DNA from: Alphaproteobacteria bacterium
Lineage (GTDB): Bacteria > Pseudomonadota > Alphaproteobacteria > CAISOG01
Assembly (NCBI GenBank): GCA_018883285.1
Contig: VEQJ01000033.1
Span: forward strand, 1-8,907
DNA length: 8,907 nt
Direction: 5' to 3'
Numbering within the stretch: position 1 is the first letter of the stretch; each line of letters opens with the position of its first letter. Positions 1-6,301 of this stretch are shown one piece after another. Made by a program: the position numbers and the translations under genes. The notes under the pieces were generated by a model, which made no database searches, was not told the DNA's origin, and saw only the letters and a list, made by a program, of their open reading frames with translations.

Positions 1-1911
1 TGCTAACAGCTGATCCAGGGGCATGCTGCCCAAATCTTGGCCAGTACGCAGGCGGACGGCGACCGTGCCCGCGGCAGCCTCAGCATCGCCGACCACCAAG
101 ATGTAGGGAATTTTGGCCAGTTGGGCGTTGCGGATTTTTTTCTGCATCCGCTCAGTCGAGTCATCGACATCAACCCGCAACCCGCCGGTGCCGGTCACAA
201 TTGGCGCATCGAACAGGGTTTGGCGAACCTGTTCAGCATAGGCGTTGTGGCGATCGGCAATCGGAATCACCCGCGCCTGTATCGGCGCCAACCAGGTGGG
301 GAACGCGCCCGCGTAATGTTCGATTAAGAAGGCGACAAAGCGTTCATGGGTGCCCAGCGGGGCACGGTGAATGACATAGACGGGATGCTCGCCACCATCC
401 TCACCAATATATCTCAGGTTAAAGCGTTCGGTGGCCAGAAAGTCTAATTGATTGGTGGAAATCGCGTATTCGGTTCCAATCGCGCTTTTGATCATAAAAT
501 CGATCTTGGGGCCATAAAAGGCTGCCTCCCCCACCACCTCAATAAAGGGCAGTCCCGATTCGACCATGGCTTCTTGCAGCAGTTGCATGGCGGCAATCCA
601 TTTGTCGGGCTCATTGACATATTTGTCCAACTTGTTCAGGTCGGGCTTGGAAAAACGCATGTAGAAATTGTCGATACCAAACAGCTTGTAAAAGCGGGCA
701 TGCAGGTGCATCACCTTTAAAAATTCGGCCTTGGCTTGATCAAAGCGGCAGTACAGATGGGCATCGTTCATGCACATGCCGCGCACCCGCATCAGGCCGT
801 TTAGGCCACCGCTGGCCTCATAGCGAAAGACATGGCCATACTCACTGACCCGCAGGGGTAGGTCGCGATAGGATTGCGGCCTGGCCAGAAAGACTTGGTG
901 GTGGTGCGGGCAATTCATGGGGCGCAGCCGGTACCGCTCCTCCTCAATTTCAATCGCCGCATACATATCGTCTTGGTAATAGGGCAGGTGGCCGGATTGA
1001 TAGTACAACTGCTCCTTCGCCAGCACGGGGGTGGCGACCCGCACATAGCCGTCGCGCCGCTCCTCCTGCATCGACAGCCATTGCAGCTCATCGCGCAGCA
1101 CGACGCCAGCGGGCAACCAGATGGGCAGGCCGCGGCCAACCGCATCGGTCAGGCTGTAAATCTCCAGCTCCCGCCCCAGCTTGCGGTGGTCGCGCTTTTC
1201 GGCCTCCTCCAGGCGGTGCAGATAGGCGGCCAACTGCTCCTCATTCGCCCAGGCGGTGCCGTAAATCCGTTGCAGCATGACGTTGTTGGAATCACCGCGC
1301 CAATAGGCTCCCGCCAGTTTGGTCAGCTTAAAGGCGGTGCCCAGATGGCGGGTTGACGGCAAATGGGGGCCACGGCACAGGTCGATAAACTTGCCCTGGC
1401 GATACAGGCTGATTGGCTGGTCATCGGGGATGCTGGCGATGATTTCGGCCTTGTAATGCTCCCCCATCTCCTGAAAAAACGCGACGGCCTGGTCACGATC
1501 CCATTCTTCACGGGTGATTTTTTCATCGCGTTTAACGATGTCGCGCATCCGCGCCTCAATGGTCAGCAGGTCGTCGGGGCTAAAGCTGGTTTCGCGGTAA
1601 AAGTCGTAATAAAAGCCATCCTCAATCGCGGGGCCAATCGTGACCTGGGTTTCGGGAAACAGTTCCTTCACCGCCTCGGCCAGCACATGGGCGGCATCAT
1701 GGCGCAAAATCTCCAACCCCTCAGGTTGATCGCGGGTAATCAGGGCAACATCGGCCGAATGGGTCAGGCGAAAACTTAGGTCGCGTTGTTGGCCATCAAC
1801 CGTCCAGGCCAAGGCCTTCACCGCCAGTTGCTTGGCCAGGGCAAAACCGTCAATCGGGTCGGCAATGTCCAGAATTTGATCGGGCAATCGAAGCTGCAGA
1901 GGCATGGTCAT
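1..1911 (-). CDS. thrS: Threonyl-tRNA synthetase (C-terminal end cut by window edge)
   Basis: This cytoplasmic class II synthetase charges tRNA-Thr with threonine. The 637 visible codons align end to end with the E. coli enzyme (642 residues): an N-terminal TGS domain (about 1-60), the editing domain (about 61-220), the catalytic core (about 245-535) and the anticodon-binding domain after that. The editing site is intact, with H71-x3-H75 and C179-R-G-P-H183. The zinc ligands of the active site are C334 (M-N-C-P-H), H385 (D-A-H-L-Y-C) and H515 (I-H-R-A). No stop is reached at base 1, so a short C-terminal tail lies outside. The start must be ATG 1911 or ATG 1905, because an in-frame TGA lies at 1954-1956 with no ATG, GTG or TTG between. 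Neither ATG has a Shine-Dalgarno sequence. It lies downstream of rsh on the same strand, but the 300-base gap argues for its own promoter. Confidence 0.97.
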   Translation of the reverse strand, partial: MTMPLQLRLPDQILDIADPIDGFALAKQLAVKALAWTVDGQQRDLSFRLTHSADVALITRDQPEGLEILRHDAAHVLAEAVKELFPETQVTIGPAIEDGFYYDFYRETSFSPDDLLTIEARMRDIVKRDEKITREEWDRDQAVAFFQEMGEHYKAEIIASIPDDQPISLYRQGKFIDLCRGPHLPSTRHLGTAFKLTKLAGAYWRGDSNNVMLQRIYGTAWANEEQLAAYLHRLEEAEKRDHRKLGRELEIYSLTDAVGRGLPIWLPAGVVLRDELQWLSMQEERRDGYVRVATPVLAKEQLYYQSGHLPYYQDDMYAAIEIEEERYRLRPMNCPHHHQVFLARPQSYRDLPLRVSEYGHVFRYEASGGLNGLMRVRGMCMNDAHLYCRFDQAKAEFLKVMHLHARFYKLFGIDNFYMRFSKPDLNKLDKYVNEPDKWIAAMQLLQEAMVESGLPFIEVVGEAAFYGPKIDFMIKSAIGTEYAISTNQLDFLATERFNLRYIGEDGGEHPVYVIHRAPLGTHERFVAFLIEHYAGAFPTWLAPIQARVIPIADRHNAYAEQVRQTLFDAPIVTGTGGLRVDVDDSTERMQKKIRNAQLAKIPYILVVGDAEAAAGTVAVRLRTGQDLGSMPLDQLLA

Positions 1912-1916
1912 CGCTA

Positions 1917-1930
1917 AAACTGTATTATCG
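1917..1930 (-). promoter_or_regulatory. Candidate extended -10 element of thrS
   Basis: On the minus strand TGC-GATAAT reads as an extended -10 element (five of six bases of TATAAT at 1929-1924, preceded by TGn). No good -35 hexamer is found 16-18 bases upstream. Transcription would begin near 1917, about six bases before ATG 1911, giving a leaderless or nearly leaderless mRNA. This would fit the missing Shine-Dalgarno sequence. It is inference from pattern only. Confidence 0.35.
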
Positions 1931-1978
1931 CAAAAGGCATGGGGGAAATGGCATCAAGGGGGCGCATTAAAGACTGGT

Positions 1979-2000
1979 CGTGACCAAGGTCGCGGTCACG
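1979..2000. repeat. Inverted repeat upstream of thrS
   Basis: CGTGACC at 1979-1985 is matched by GGTCACG at 1994-2000, a perfect 7-base inverted repeat with an 8-base spacer. Its inner edge is 68 bases upstream of the thrS start. No T-run follows on either strand, so it is not a classic intrinsic terminator. It could be an operator or an mRNA hairpin; the sequence cannot decide. Confidence 0.4.
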
Positions 2001-2130
2001 CCCGCAGTCACATCTACAGGCATAGTCAAAGCCGTCGGCAGGAACGCCATCCGCGTGGCGGCGGCGGGCAGCTGGCCATCAATTACGCGGCCGGATGTCA
2101 TCATGCTATTCATCCCAAAAGCCTAACCCC

Positions 2131-2146
2131 ATTTTGCTGGCAAAAT
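2131..2146. repeat. Short palindrome 3' of rsh
   Basis: ATTTTGC (2131-2137) and GCAAAAT (2140-2146) form a perfect inverted repeat around TG, lying 66 bases beyond the rsh stop. As RNA it would be a 6-pair stem with a 4-base loop, weak and lacking a clear U-tract. It may be a protein-binding site, a weak terminator or chance. Confidence 0.3.
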
Positions 2147-2211
2147 CAAGGGGGCAGGGGCGGGCAAGGTGATGGAAGGTGGCGGCAGTATTAGGATTTT
2201 GTTCCCGCATT

Positions 2212-4449
2212 CTAATGCACGGCGGCGCGGACGGGTTCATTCAAACTGCCATAGCGTTCGACCGACACCACCACGGGGTGGCTGCGCAGGGCGGCGATGA
2301 CATCCAACATATGTTGGGCATCCCGCACCTCAATATCCACCATTAGCTCAAAGAAATCCTGGGTGCGGTTGGTGATTTTAAGGTTGGCAATGTTGCCCCC
2401 CGCCTTAGCAATCATGGTGCACACATGCCCCATCCCGCCCATCACATTGTTGATCATCACCGACAGGCGGCCAACATTGCTTTCGGTCGTCTCATCCTCC
2501 CACGCGACTTCCAGCCAGCGTTCGGGCTGGTTTTGAAAATTGTTAAGATTGTCGCATTCCTGGGTGTGGATGGTCACCCCCTTACCCGTGGTGATGATGC
2601 CGACAATCAAATCGCCCTTCAGCGGGTGGCAGCATTTGGCAAAATTGATCGCCATGCCAGGAATCAGGCCGCGAATCGGAATCGCATAGCGGCTGGGCTT
2701 GCGCAATTTGGCGCGTGCCTTAATTTCGGGGATGGCGTCAACCGCCTGTTGCTTTTCCACCGCCAAATCGGGGTACAGGGCGTTCAACACCTCCCGCGTG
2801 GTCATCAACCCCTCACCGACGGCGGCGTAAAGATCCTCAACCGTTGGCCGTTTGAACTTGGGCAACAACGGTTCCAACGCCTTATCGGTCAGGGTCTGGC
2901 TGTGGGCGCGAAACATCTTGGTCAGCATGGTTTTGCCCAGCTCAGCATATTGCGACCGCTGTTGCATACGGATAAAGCGGCGGACGCAAGCCTTGGCACG
3001 CCCCGTCACCACAAATTCTTCCCAGGATGGCGATGGGGTAGAGCTGCGGCTGGTAATAATCTCCACCTGATCGCCGTTGTTCAGCACGGTGCGCAGCTGT
3101 ACCAGGCGACCATTAACCCGCGCGCCCGTGCAACGATCGCCAATGTCGGAATGGATGTTATAGGCGAAATCGACGGGGGTTGACCCCTTAGGCATCGGAA
3201 TGATGTCGCCCTTAGGGGTAAAGCAGAACACCTGCTCCTGAAACATTTCCAGGCGGGTATGTTCCAAAAACTCTTCAGGCGTGGACGCCTCCAGAATTTC
3301 CAGCAGCTCGCGCAGCCAGCGGTATTGGCGGCCATCGGTCTGTGCGCCCTGTTTGTATTGCCAATGCGCCGCCACCCCCTTTTCGGCGATTTCGTGCATT
3401 TCCTGGGTGCGAATCTGCACCTCAATCCGCTGTTGAAACGGGCCAATCAGACCGGTGTGCAGGGAACGATAGTCGTTGGATTTTGGGGTAGAGATATAGT
3501 CCTTAAATCGGCCAGGAATCAGGGGATAGGTGCTGTGCAAAATTCCCAACGCCTGATAACAGCCGGCCAAATCGGGCACCAACACCCGAAAAGCCATGAT
3601 GTCGGACAACTGCTCAAAGGTCACATTGGCGCGTTGCATTTTGCGCCAGATCGAATAGGGGCTTTTTTCCCGCCCGGTAATAACCGCATCCAACCCCTGT
3701 TTCGCCAATATATTGGTCAATTCGCCGACAATATCGCTGACCAAATTGGGGTTTTGCGCCTTAAGATACTGCAGGCGGTTGACGATGGATTGATAGGCAT
3801 CGGGGTACAACGCCGAAAAGGCCAAATCCTGCAACTCGTCCTTAACACTTTGAATACCAATTCGTTCGGCCAGCGGCACATAGATATCCATGGTTTCGCG
3901 GGCAATCCGCCGCCGCTTCGCGGGATCCTCAATGTAATGCAGGGTGCGCATGTTGTGCAGGCGATCGGCCAGCTTGACCAGCAACACCCGAATATCTTCC
4001 GACATCGCCAACACCAGCTTGCGGAAATTTTCCGACTGCTTGCTGCGTTCCGATTGCAATTCCAGGCGGGTCAGCTTGGTCACCCCATCGACCAGCTTGC
4101 TGATTTCCTTACCAAATTGCTTTTCGATATCCTCCAGGGTGACGGCCGTATCCTCCACCGTGTCGTGCAGCAGGGCGGTAATGATGCTGGCGCTATCCAG
4201 CCGCAGTCCGGCCAGGATGTTGGCCACCGCGACGGGATGCAGAAAATACGGCTCCCCATTCGCCCGCTGTTGGGTGGCATGGGCGGTTTTGGCATAGACA
4301 AAGGCGCGGCTTAACACCCCCTCCTCCACCACAGGGTCATAGGCGCGCACCCGCGCAATTAACTCTTCTGCCAAATCCTTTTCTTGCAACATGCCGCGCC
4401 CAGTTGGTTTTGTTATTAAAAGTCTAATAGAAGGGCTCTTAAGAATCAC
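2212..4449 (-). CDS. rsh: Bifunctional (p)ppGpp synthetase/hydrolase, Rel/SpoT (RSH) family
   Basis: This cytoplasmic stringent-response enzyme makes (p)ppGpp from ATP and GTP/GDP and also degrades it. Numbered from GTG 4449 (745 residues), the hydrolase HD domain (about 45-200) keeps H71, H95-D96 and D162. The synthetase domain (about 250-365) keeps D283, Y-R-S-L-H-T at 328-333 and E343. R314-F-K-D317 is the R-x-K-D form typical of bifunctional enzymes, not the E-x-D-D of RelA. A TGS domain (about 406-467), a helical region, a Cys/His segment (C606-C-H, C632) and a C-terminal ACT domain (about 655-735) follow. Both active sites look complete, so it is probably the cell's main alarmone enzyme. 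The start is uncertain: GTG 4449 has AGGGG eight bases upstream, whereas ATG 4392 (726 residues) fits the family N-terminus better but has a weak site. It is divergent from lspA, with thrS downstream. Confidence 0.96.
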   Translation of the reverse strand: MILKSPSIRLLITKPTGRGMLQEKDLAEELIARVRAYDPVVEEGVLSRAFVYAKTAHATQQRANGEPYFLHPVAVANILAGLRLDSASIITALLHDTVEDTAVTLEDIEKQFGKEISKLVDGVTKLTRLELQSERSKQSENFRKLVLAMSEDIRVLLVKLADRLHNMRTLHYIEDPAKRRRIARETMDIYVPLAERIGIQSVKDELQDLAFSALYPDAYQSIVNRLQYLKAQNPNLVSDIVGELTNILAKQGLDAVITGREKSPYSIWRKMQRANVTFEQLSDIMAFRVLVPDLAGCYQALGILHSTYPLIPGRFKDYISTPKSNDYRSLHTGLIGPFQQRIEVQIRTQEMHEIAEKGVAAHWQYKQGAQTDGRQYRWLRELLEILEASTPEEFLEHTRLEMFQEQVFCFTPKGDIIPMPKGSTPVDFAYNIHSDIGDRCTGARVNGRLVQLRTVLNNGDQVEIITSRSSTPSPSWEEFVVTGRAKACVRRFIRMQQRSQYAELGKTMLTKMFRAHSQTLTDKALEPLLPKFKRPTVEDLYAAVGEGLMTTREVLNALYPDLAVEKQQAVDAIPEIKARAKLRKPSRYAIPIRGLIPGMAINFAKCCHPLKGDLIVGIITTGKGVTIHTQECDNLNNFQNQPERWLEVAWEDETTESNVGRLSVMINNVMGGMGHVCTMIAKAGGNIANLKITNRTQDFFELMVDIEVRDAQHMLDVIAALRSHPVVVSVERYGSLNEPVRAAVH

Positions 4450-4456
4450 TCAATTT
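4409..4456 (-). promoter_or_regulatory. Weak promoter candidate for rsh
   Basis: On the minus strand TTGAGT is followed 18 bases later by TATTAG, each matching four of six consensus bases. If used, transcription would start downstream of GTG 4449, so translation would have to begin at ATG 4392. Alphaproteobacterial promoters often diverge from the consensus, so this is only a suggestion. Confidence 0.25.
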
Positions 4457-4474
4457 GCCCCTGAACACTTGATT

Positions 4475-4502
4475 CTAGAGCGGAAAGCGGCAAAAGTATA
4501 GA
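4475..4502 (+). promoter_or_regulatory. Weak promoter candidate for lspA
   Basis: TATAGA at 4497-4502 resembles a -10 element, with a poor -35 (CTAGAG) 16 bases upstream. Transcription from it would begin near 4509. That would leave ATG 4510 leaderless, but would place the AAGGAG at 4515-4520 inside a short leader ahead of GTG 4525. Confidence 0.3.
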
Positions 4503-4514
4503 AACAACCATGGG

Positions 4515-4520
4515 AAGGAG
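4515..4520 (+). promoter_or_regulatory. Shine-Dalgarno sequence favouring GTG 4525 for lspA
   Basis: AAGGAG ends four bases before GTG 4525, which is in frame with lspA. It is the only good ribosome binding sequence near the possible starts: ATG 4510 and ATG 4579 have none. The spacing is tighter than usual, so the start is preferred rather than proven. Confidence 0.45.
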
Positions 4521-4524
4521 CTTT

Positions 4525-5118
4525 GTGCCGATTCTGCCCCCTTGTCCCGTTTTTTCTCCCCCCCGCTCGATACAAACCATGACCGCCACCAACCAACCCA
4601 GCACCAACCTTACCGCCGCCTTGCCCCTGTGCGCCTGGCGCGATATGCGGCTGTGGGTGGCGTTAAGCGTGCTGGCGGTGGATCAGTTGGTAAAGGCGGG
4701 GATGAAGCAGGCGGTGTTTATACCCGACACCACCATCATGCTGACCAGCTTTTTTAACCTGACCCCCGTCTGGAACCATGGCATTGGCTTTGGCCTGTTT
4801 AAGCAGCATGAGGATTGGGGCGTTTACCTGCTGATCACCATCGCCCTGGCGCTAAGCCTGTTGGTCTGGATCTGGTCCAGCCGTCAGCAGCACGGCCTTA
4901 CCCGCCTGGCCAGCGCGCTGGTGGTGGGGGGTGCCATCGGCAATGTGGTCGATCGCCTGCGCTTTGGGGCGGTGATGGATTTCCTGGATTTTCATTGGCA
5001 GGGCTATCATTGGCCAGCCTTTAACATTGCCGATGCCGCCATCACAATCGGGGTTGCGCTGTTGCTGCTGGCTGGCGTAAAATCGCCCGCAACACCCCCC
5101 CCTGCACAGGTAGAATAA
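4525..5118 (+). CDS. lspA: Lipoprotein signal peptidase (signal peptidase II)
   Basis: This inner-membrane aspartic protease removes the signal peptide from prolipoproteins after the cysteine has been diacylglycerated. Numbered from GTG 4525 (197 residues), four membrane segments are visible at about 43-61, 99-117, 126-140 and 167-184. The conserved F-F-N-L-x4-N-H-G-I-x-F-G motif lies at 76-90. The catalytic pair is D143 (G-N-V-V-D-R) and D170 (F-N-I-A-D-A). The first 20 or so residues before M-T-A-T-N are Pro-rich and not family-like, so ATG 4579 (179 residues, nearer the usual 160-170) remains possible; ATG 4510 would add five residues. The next gene starts one base after the TAA and encodes a lipoprotein, a likely substrate, so the two are probably co-transcribed. 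Confidence 0.96.
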   Translation: MPILPPCPVFSPPRSIQTMTATNQPSTNLTAALPLCAWRDMRLWVALSVLAVDQLVKAGMKQAVFIPDTTIMLTSFFNLTPVWNHGIGFGLFKQHEDWGVYLLITIALALSLLVWIWSSRQQHGLTRLASALVVGGAIGNVVDRLRFGAVMDFLDFHWQGYHWPAFNIADAAITIGVALLLLAGVKSPATPPPAQVE

Positions 5119-5119
5119 C

Positions 5120-5701
5120 GTGGCACCCTGGTTGAATTGGACAAAGTTAAGTTGGACAAAGCTGGCTGTAATGACCACCCTGCTGCTGTCATCAGGATTG
5201 TTGGTGGGCTGTGAGTCCGCTAAGGAACAATTGGGCATGACCAAGAAACAGCCCGACGCCTTTGTGGTGTACAGCCGCGCCCCGCTGTCGATGCCGCCCG
5301 CCGATTATTTTGACCTGCCCCAACCTGGTCAGCCGCCCCAGGTGACAAGCGCCGTTTCACCCGCCCAATCGGCCACCGTGCAGGATGCTAAGCGGGCATT
5401 GGCGGGCAATGCTGCCCCCAACACCCCCGCCGCCAGCAAGAGCAATGACATCACGCGCGTAGAGGTTAGCGCGGCCGAACAAGCCCTTAAGGCCAAAGCC
5501 CAAACCAGTCAGGCGCGCCCCGATATCCGTCAGGTGATTGATGCGGAAACACGGGCGCGGCAGGATGATGGCAGCTGGCTGGACAGCCTGGACTTCCTGA
5601 ACAGCCGCAAAAAATCCGAACAGTTGGATGCAGGCGCCGAACGCAAACGGTTGCAGCAGCAACAGCAGACGGGTCAACAGCCACCCGCCGCCAAACCTTA
5701 A
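5120..5701 (+). CDS. Lipoprotein of the BamF/DUF3035 type
   Basis: This is a predicted lipoprotein of 193 residues. The GTG start at 5120 gives Lys9 and Lys14 ahead of a hydrophobic stretch ending in the lipobox L-V-G-C, with lipidated Cys31. The internal ATG at 5171 would remove both lysines, so GTG is preferred. After the cysteine comes a conserved-looking block (about 45-72: P-D-A-F-V-V, R-A-P-L-S-M-P-P, D-L-P-Q-P-G). A disordered Ala/Pro/Ser stretch follows, then a block with D-I-R-Q-V-I-D-x-E and W-L-D-S-L-D-F, and a Gln/Pro-rich tail. From memory this matches DUF3035, described as BamF, an alphaproteobacterial outer-membrane subunit of the beta-barrel assembly machine. The call rests on recall of the N-terminal motif and on position behind lspA. 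It sits one base after lspA and is probably translationally coupled to it. Confidence 0.75.
   Translation: MAPWLNWTKLSWTKLAVMTTLLLSSGLLVGCESAKEQLGMTKKQPDAFVVYSRAPLSMPPADYFDLPQPGQPPQVTSAVSPAQSATVQDAKRALAGNAAPNTPAASKSNDITRVEVSAAEQALKAKAQTSQARPDIRQVIDAETRARQDDGSWLDSLDFLNSRKKSEQLDAGAERKRLQQQQQTGQQPPAAKP
5137..5161 (+). repeat. Short direct repeat in the lipoprotein signal peptide
   Basis: TTGGACAAAG occurs at 5137-5146 and again at 5152-5161, a period of 15 bases (five codons). It duplicates W-T-K-L within the positively charged start of the signal peptide. The reading frame is preserved. Confidence 0.6.
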
Positions 5702-5752
5702 GCGGTCTCACGGCCAAACCCTCTTAAGGCTTTATCGCTGCTTGCAACCCCC

Positions 5753-5781
5753 TTGCAATCATGCCTGGAGTTCCTTATCTT
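5753..5781 (+). promoter_or_regulatory. Candidate promoter of the EF-hand gene
   Basis: TTGCAA (5753-5758) and TATCTT (5776-5781) are separated by exactly 17 bases, each matching four of six consensus positions. Transcription would begin near 5788, giving a leader of about 55 bases that opens with the G/C hairpin at 5790-5811. A second TTGCAA lies 11 bases upstream at 5742-5747. Confidence 0.4.
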
Positions 5782-5789
5782 ATTGGCGA

Positions 5790-5818
5790 GGGGGCTGTGA
5801 TCATCCCCCCCATTTTTT
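5790..5818 (+). terminator. G/C hairpin followed by a T-run (terminator or attenuator-like)
   Basis: Five G (5790-5794) can pair with part of a run of seven C (5805-5811) around a loop holding the palindrome TGATCA. Six T follow at 5813-5818. This has the form of an intrinsic terminator and could end the lspA-lipoprotein transcript. It also lies inside the probable leader of the next gene, where it could attenuate or protect that mRNA. The stem is short and pairing can slip within the C-run. Confidence 0.45.
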
Positions 5819-5829
5819 CTTCACCCAAC

Positions 5830-5835
5830 AGGAGA
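5830..5835 (+). promoter_or_regulatory. Strong Shine-Dalgarno of the EF-hand gene
   Basis: AGGAGA ends seven bases before ATG 5843. It is the clearest ribosome binding site in the window and fixes the start of the EF-hand gene. Confidence 0.75.
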
Positions 5836-5842
5836 GTTTTCC

Positions 5843-6223
5843 ATGAAGAAACCGCTTATGCTGACGGCCGCTGTTATGACCGCCTTGATGATGTGGGGCA
5901 GCGTTGCCGTAATGGCGCAGCAGCCCCCCAAATCCGATGCGCCGCCCCCGCCACCCCACCATGGTCGCATGTTTAAGGAGGCCGATACCAATGGTGACGG
6001 CACGCTTAGCAAGGCCGAGTGGCAGGATCATCACGCCAAGAAATTTGACGAAATGGATGCCAACAAAGACGGCAAACTGACGAAAGAGGAGGTGCAGAGC
6101 TTTCATCAGGCACGCATGAAAGAGATGCAGGAACGCCATCAAAAAATGAAAGACCATAAGGGGATGCAGGCCATGCCCCCAAAAGACTCACCAATGAAGG
6201 ATGCCCCACCCGCCGCGCAATAA
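5843..6223 (+). CDS. Secreted EF-hand calcium-binding protein, His/Met-rich
   Basis: This is a predicted exported protein of 126 residues. A signal peptide (K2-K3, hydrophobic 4-24, likely cleavage after V-M-A25) is followed by a Pro-rich linker and two EF-hand loops. Loop one runs from D48 to E59 (D-T-N-G-D-G) and loop two from D72 to E83 (D-A-N-K-D-G). Both carry acidic or Asn residues at positions 1, 3 and 5, Gly at 6 and Glu at 12, so both should bind calcium. After the loops comes a charged, probably helical region (about 84-106) and a Met/Pro-rich tail. The mature part contains many His and Met residues, so other metals are conceivable, though that is inference. There is no lipobox, so it is probably periplasmic or secreted. 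No specific function is recognised. It seems to form its own unit and faces recX tail to tail. Confidence 0.88.
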   Translation: MKKPLMLTAAVMTALMMWGSVAVMAQQPPKSDAPPPPPHHGRMFKEADTNGDGTLSKAEWQDHHAKKFDEMDANKDGKLTKEEVQSFHQARMKEMQERHQKMKDHKGMQAMPPKDSPMKDAPPAAQ

Positions 6224-6251
6224 GCCTGCGCCAATACAGACTGATAGCCAC

Positions 6252-6301
6252 GACCTCTGCGGGCATGGTTGGCGTTACCCCAACACCTGTCGGCAGAGGT
6301 C
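6252..6301. repeat. Inverted repeat between convergent genes, possible two-way terminator
   Basis: GACCTCTGC (6252-6260) and GCAGAGGTC (6293-6301) form a perfect 9-base inverted repeat. Inside it, GTTGG (6268-6272) and CCAAC (6280-6284) form a second stem with a 7-base loop. The structure straddles the recX stop at 6275-6277 and follows the EF-hand gene stop. Its place between converging genes suits a two-way terminator, but no T-run follows on either side. Confidence 0.4.

Larger units (their letters stand above)
1912..2211. other. Intergenic region between rsh and thrS
   Basis: This stretch of about 300 bases between the rsh stop and the thrS start holds no convincing gene. The plus-strand open frame of 96 codons across it is of low complexity, rich in Arg, Gly and His, lacks a ribosome binding site and overlaps the thrS start. 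Two inverted repeats (1979-2000 and 2131-2146) and a candidate thrS -10 element are the only structures seen. No Gram-positive-type T-box leader was recognised, nor a hairpin followed by a U-tract behind rsh. Confidence 0.6.

Noticed and set aside
874..1356. Plus-strand open frames opposite thrS (also 37-327, 448-720 and 1363-1779)
   Set aside because: All lie in the same register opposite the continuous thrS frame, whose zinc and editing residues are all in place.
1904..2194. Possible small plus-strand gene of 96 codons in the rsh-thrS gap
   Set aside because: Low-complexity Arg/Gly/His-rich translation, no ribosome binding site, and overlap with the thrS start.
1912..2211. T-box or other leader riboswitch for thrS
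   Set aside because: No T-box sequence or specifier-like stem was recognised, and T-boxes are essentially a Gram-positive feature.
2425..3183. Plus-strand open frame of 252 codons opposite the 3' half of rsh
   Set aside because: Same reason: an antisense shadow with no ribosome site and no domain.
3259..4314. Plus-strand open frame of 351 codons opposite rsh
   Set aside because: It is the reverse of a well-supported RSH gene, and its translation is rich in Gln, Gly and His without any family motif. Long antisense frames are expected opposite a biased G/C-rich gene.
5137..5172. Internal promoter from the two TTGGAC copies in the lipoprotein gene
   Set aside because: Neither copy has a -10 hexamer at a usable distance from it (gaps of 9 and 24 bases to TGTAAT); the repeat is better explained as a duplicated piece of signal peptide.
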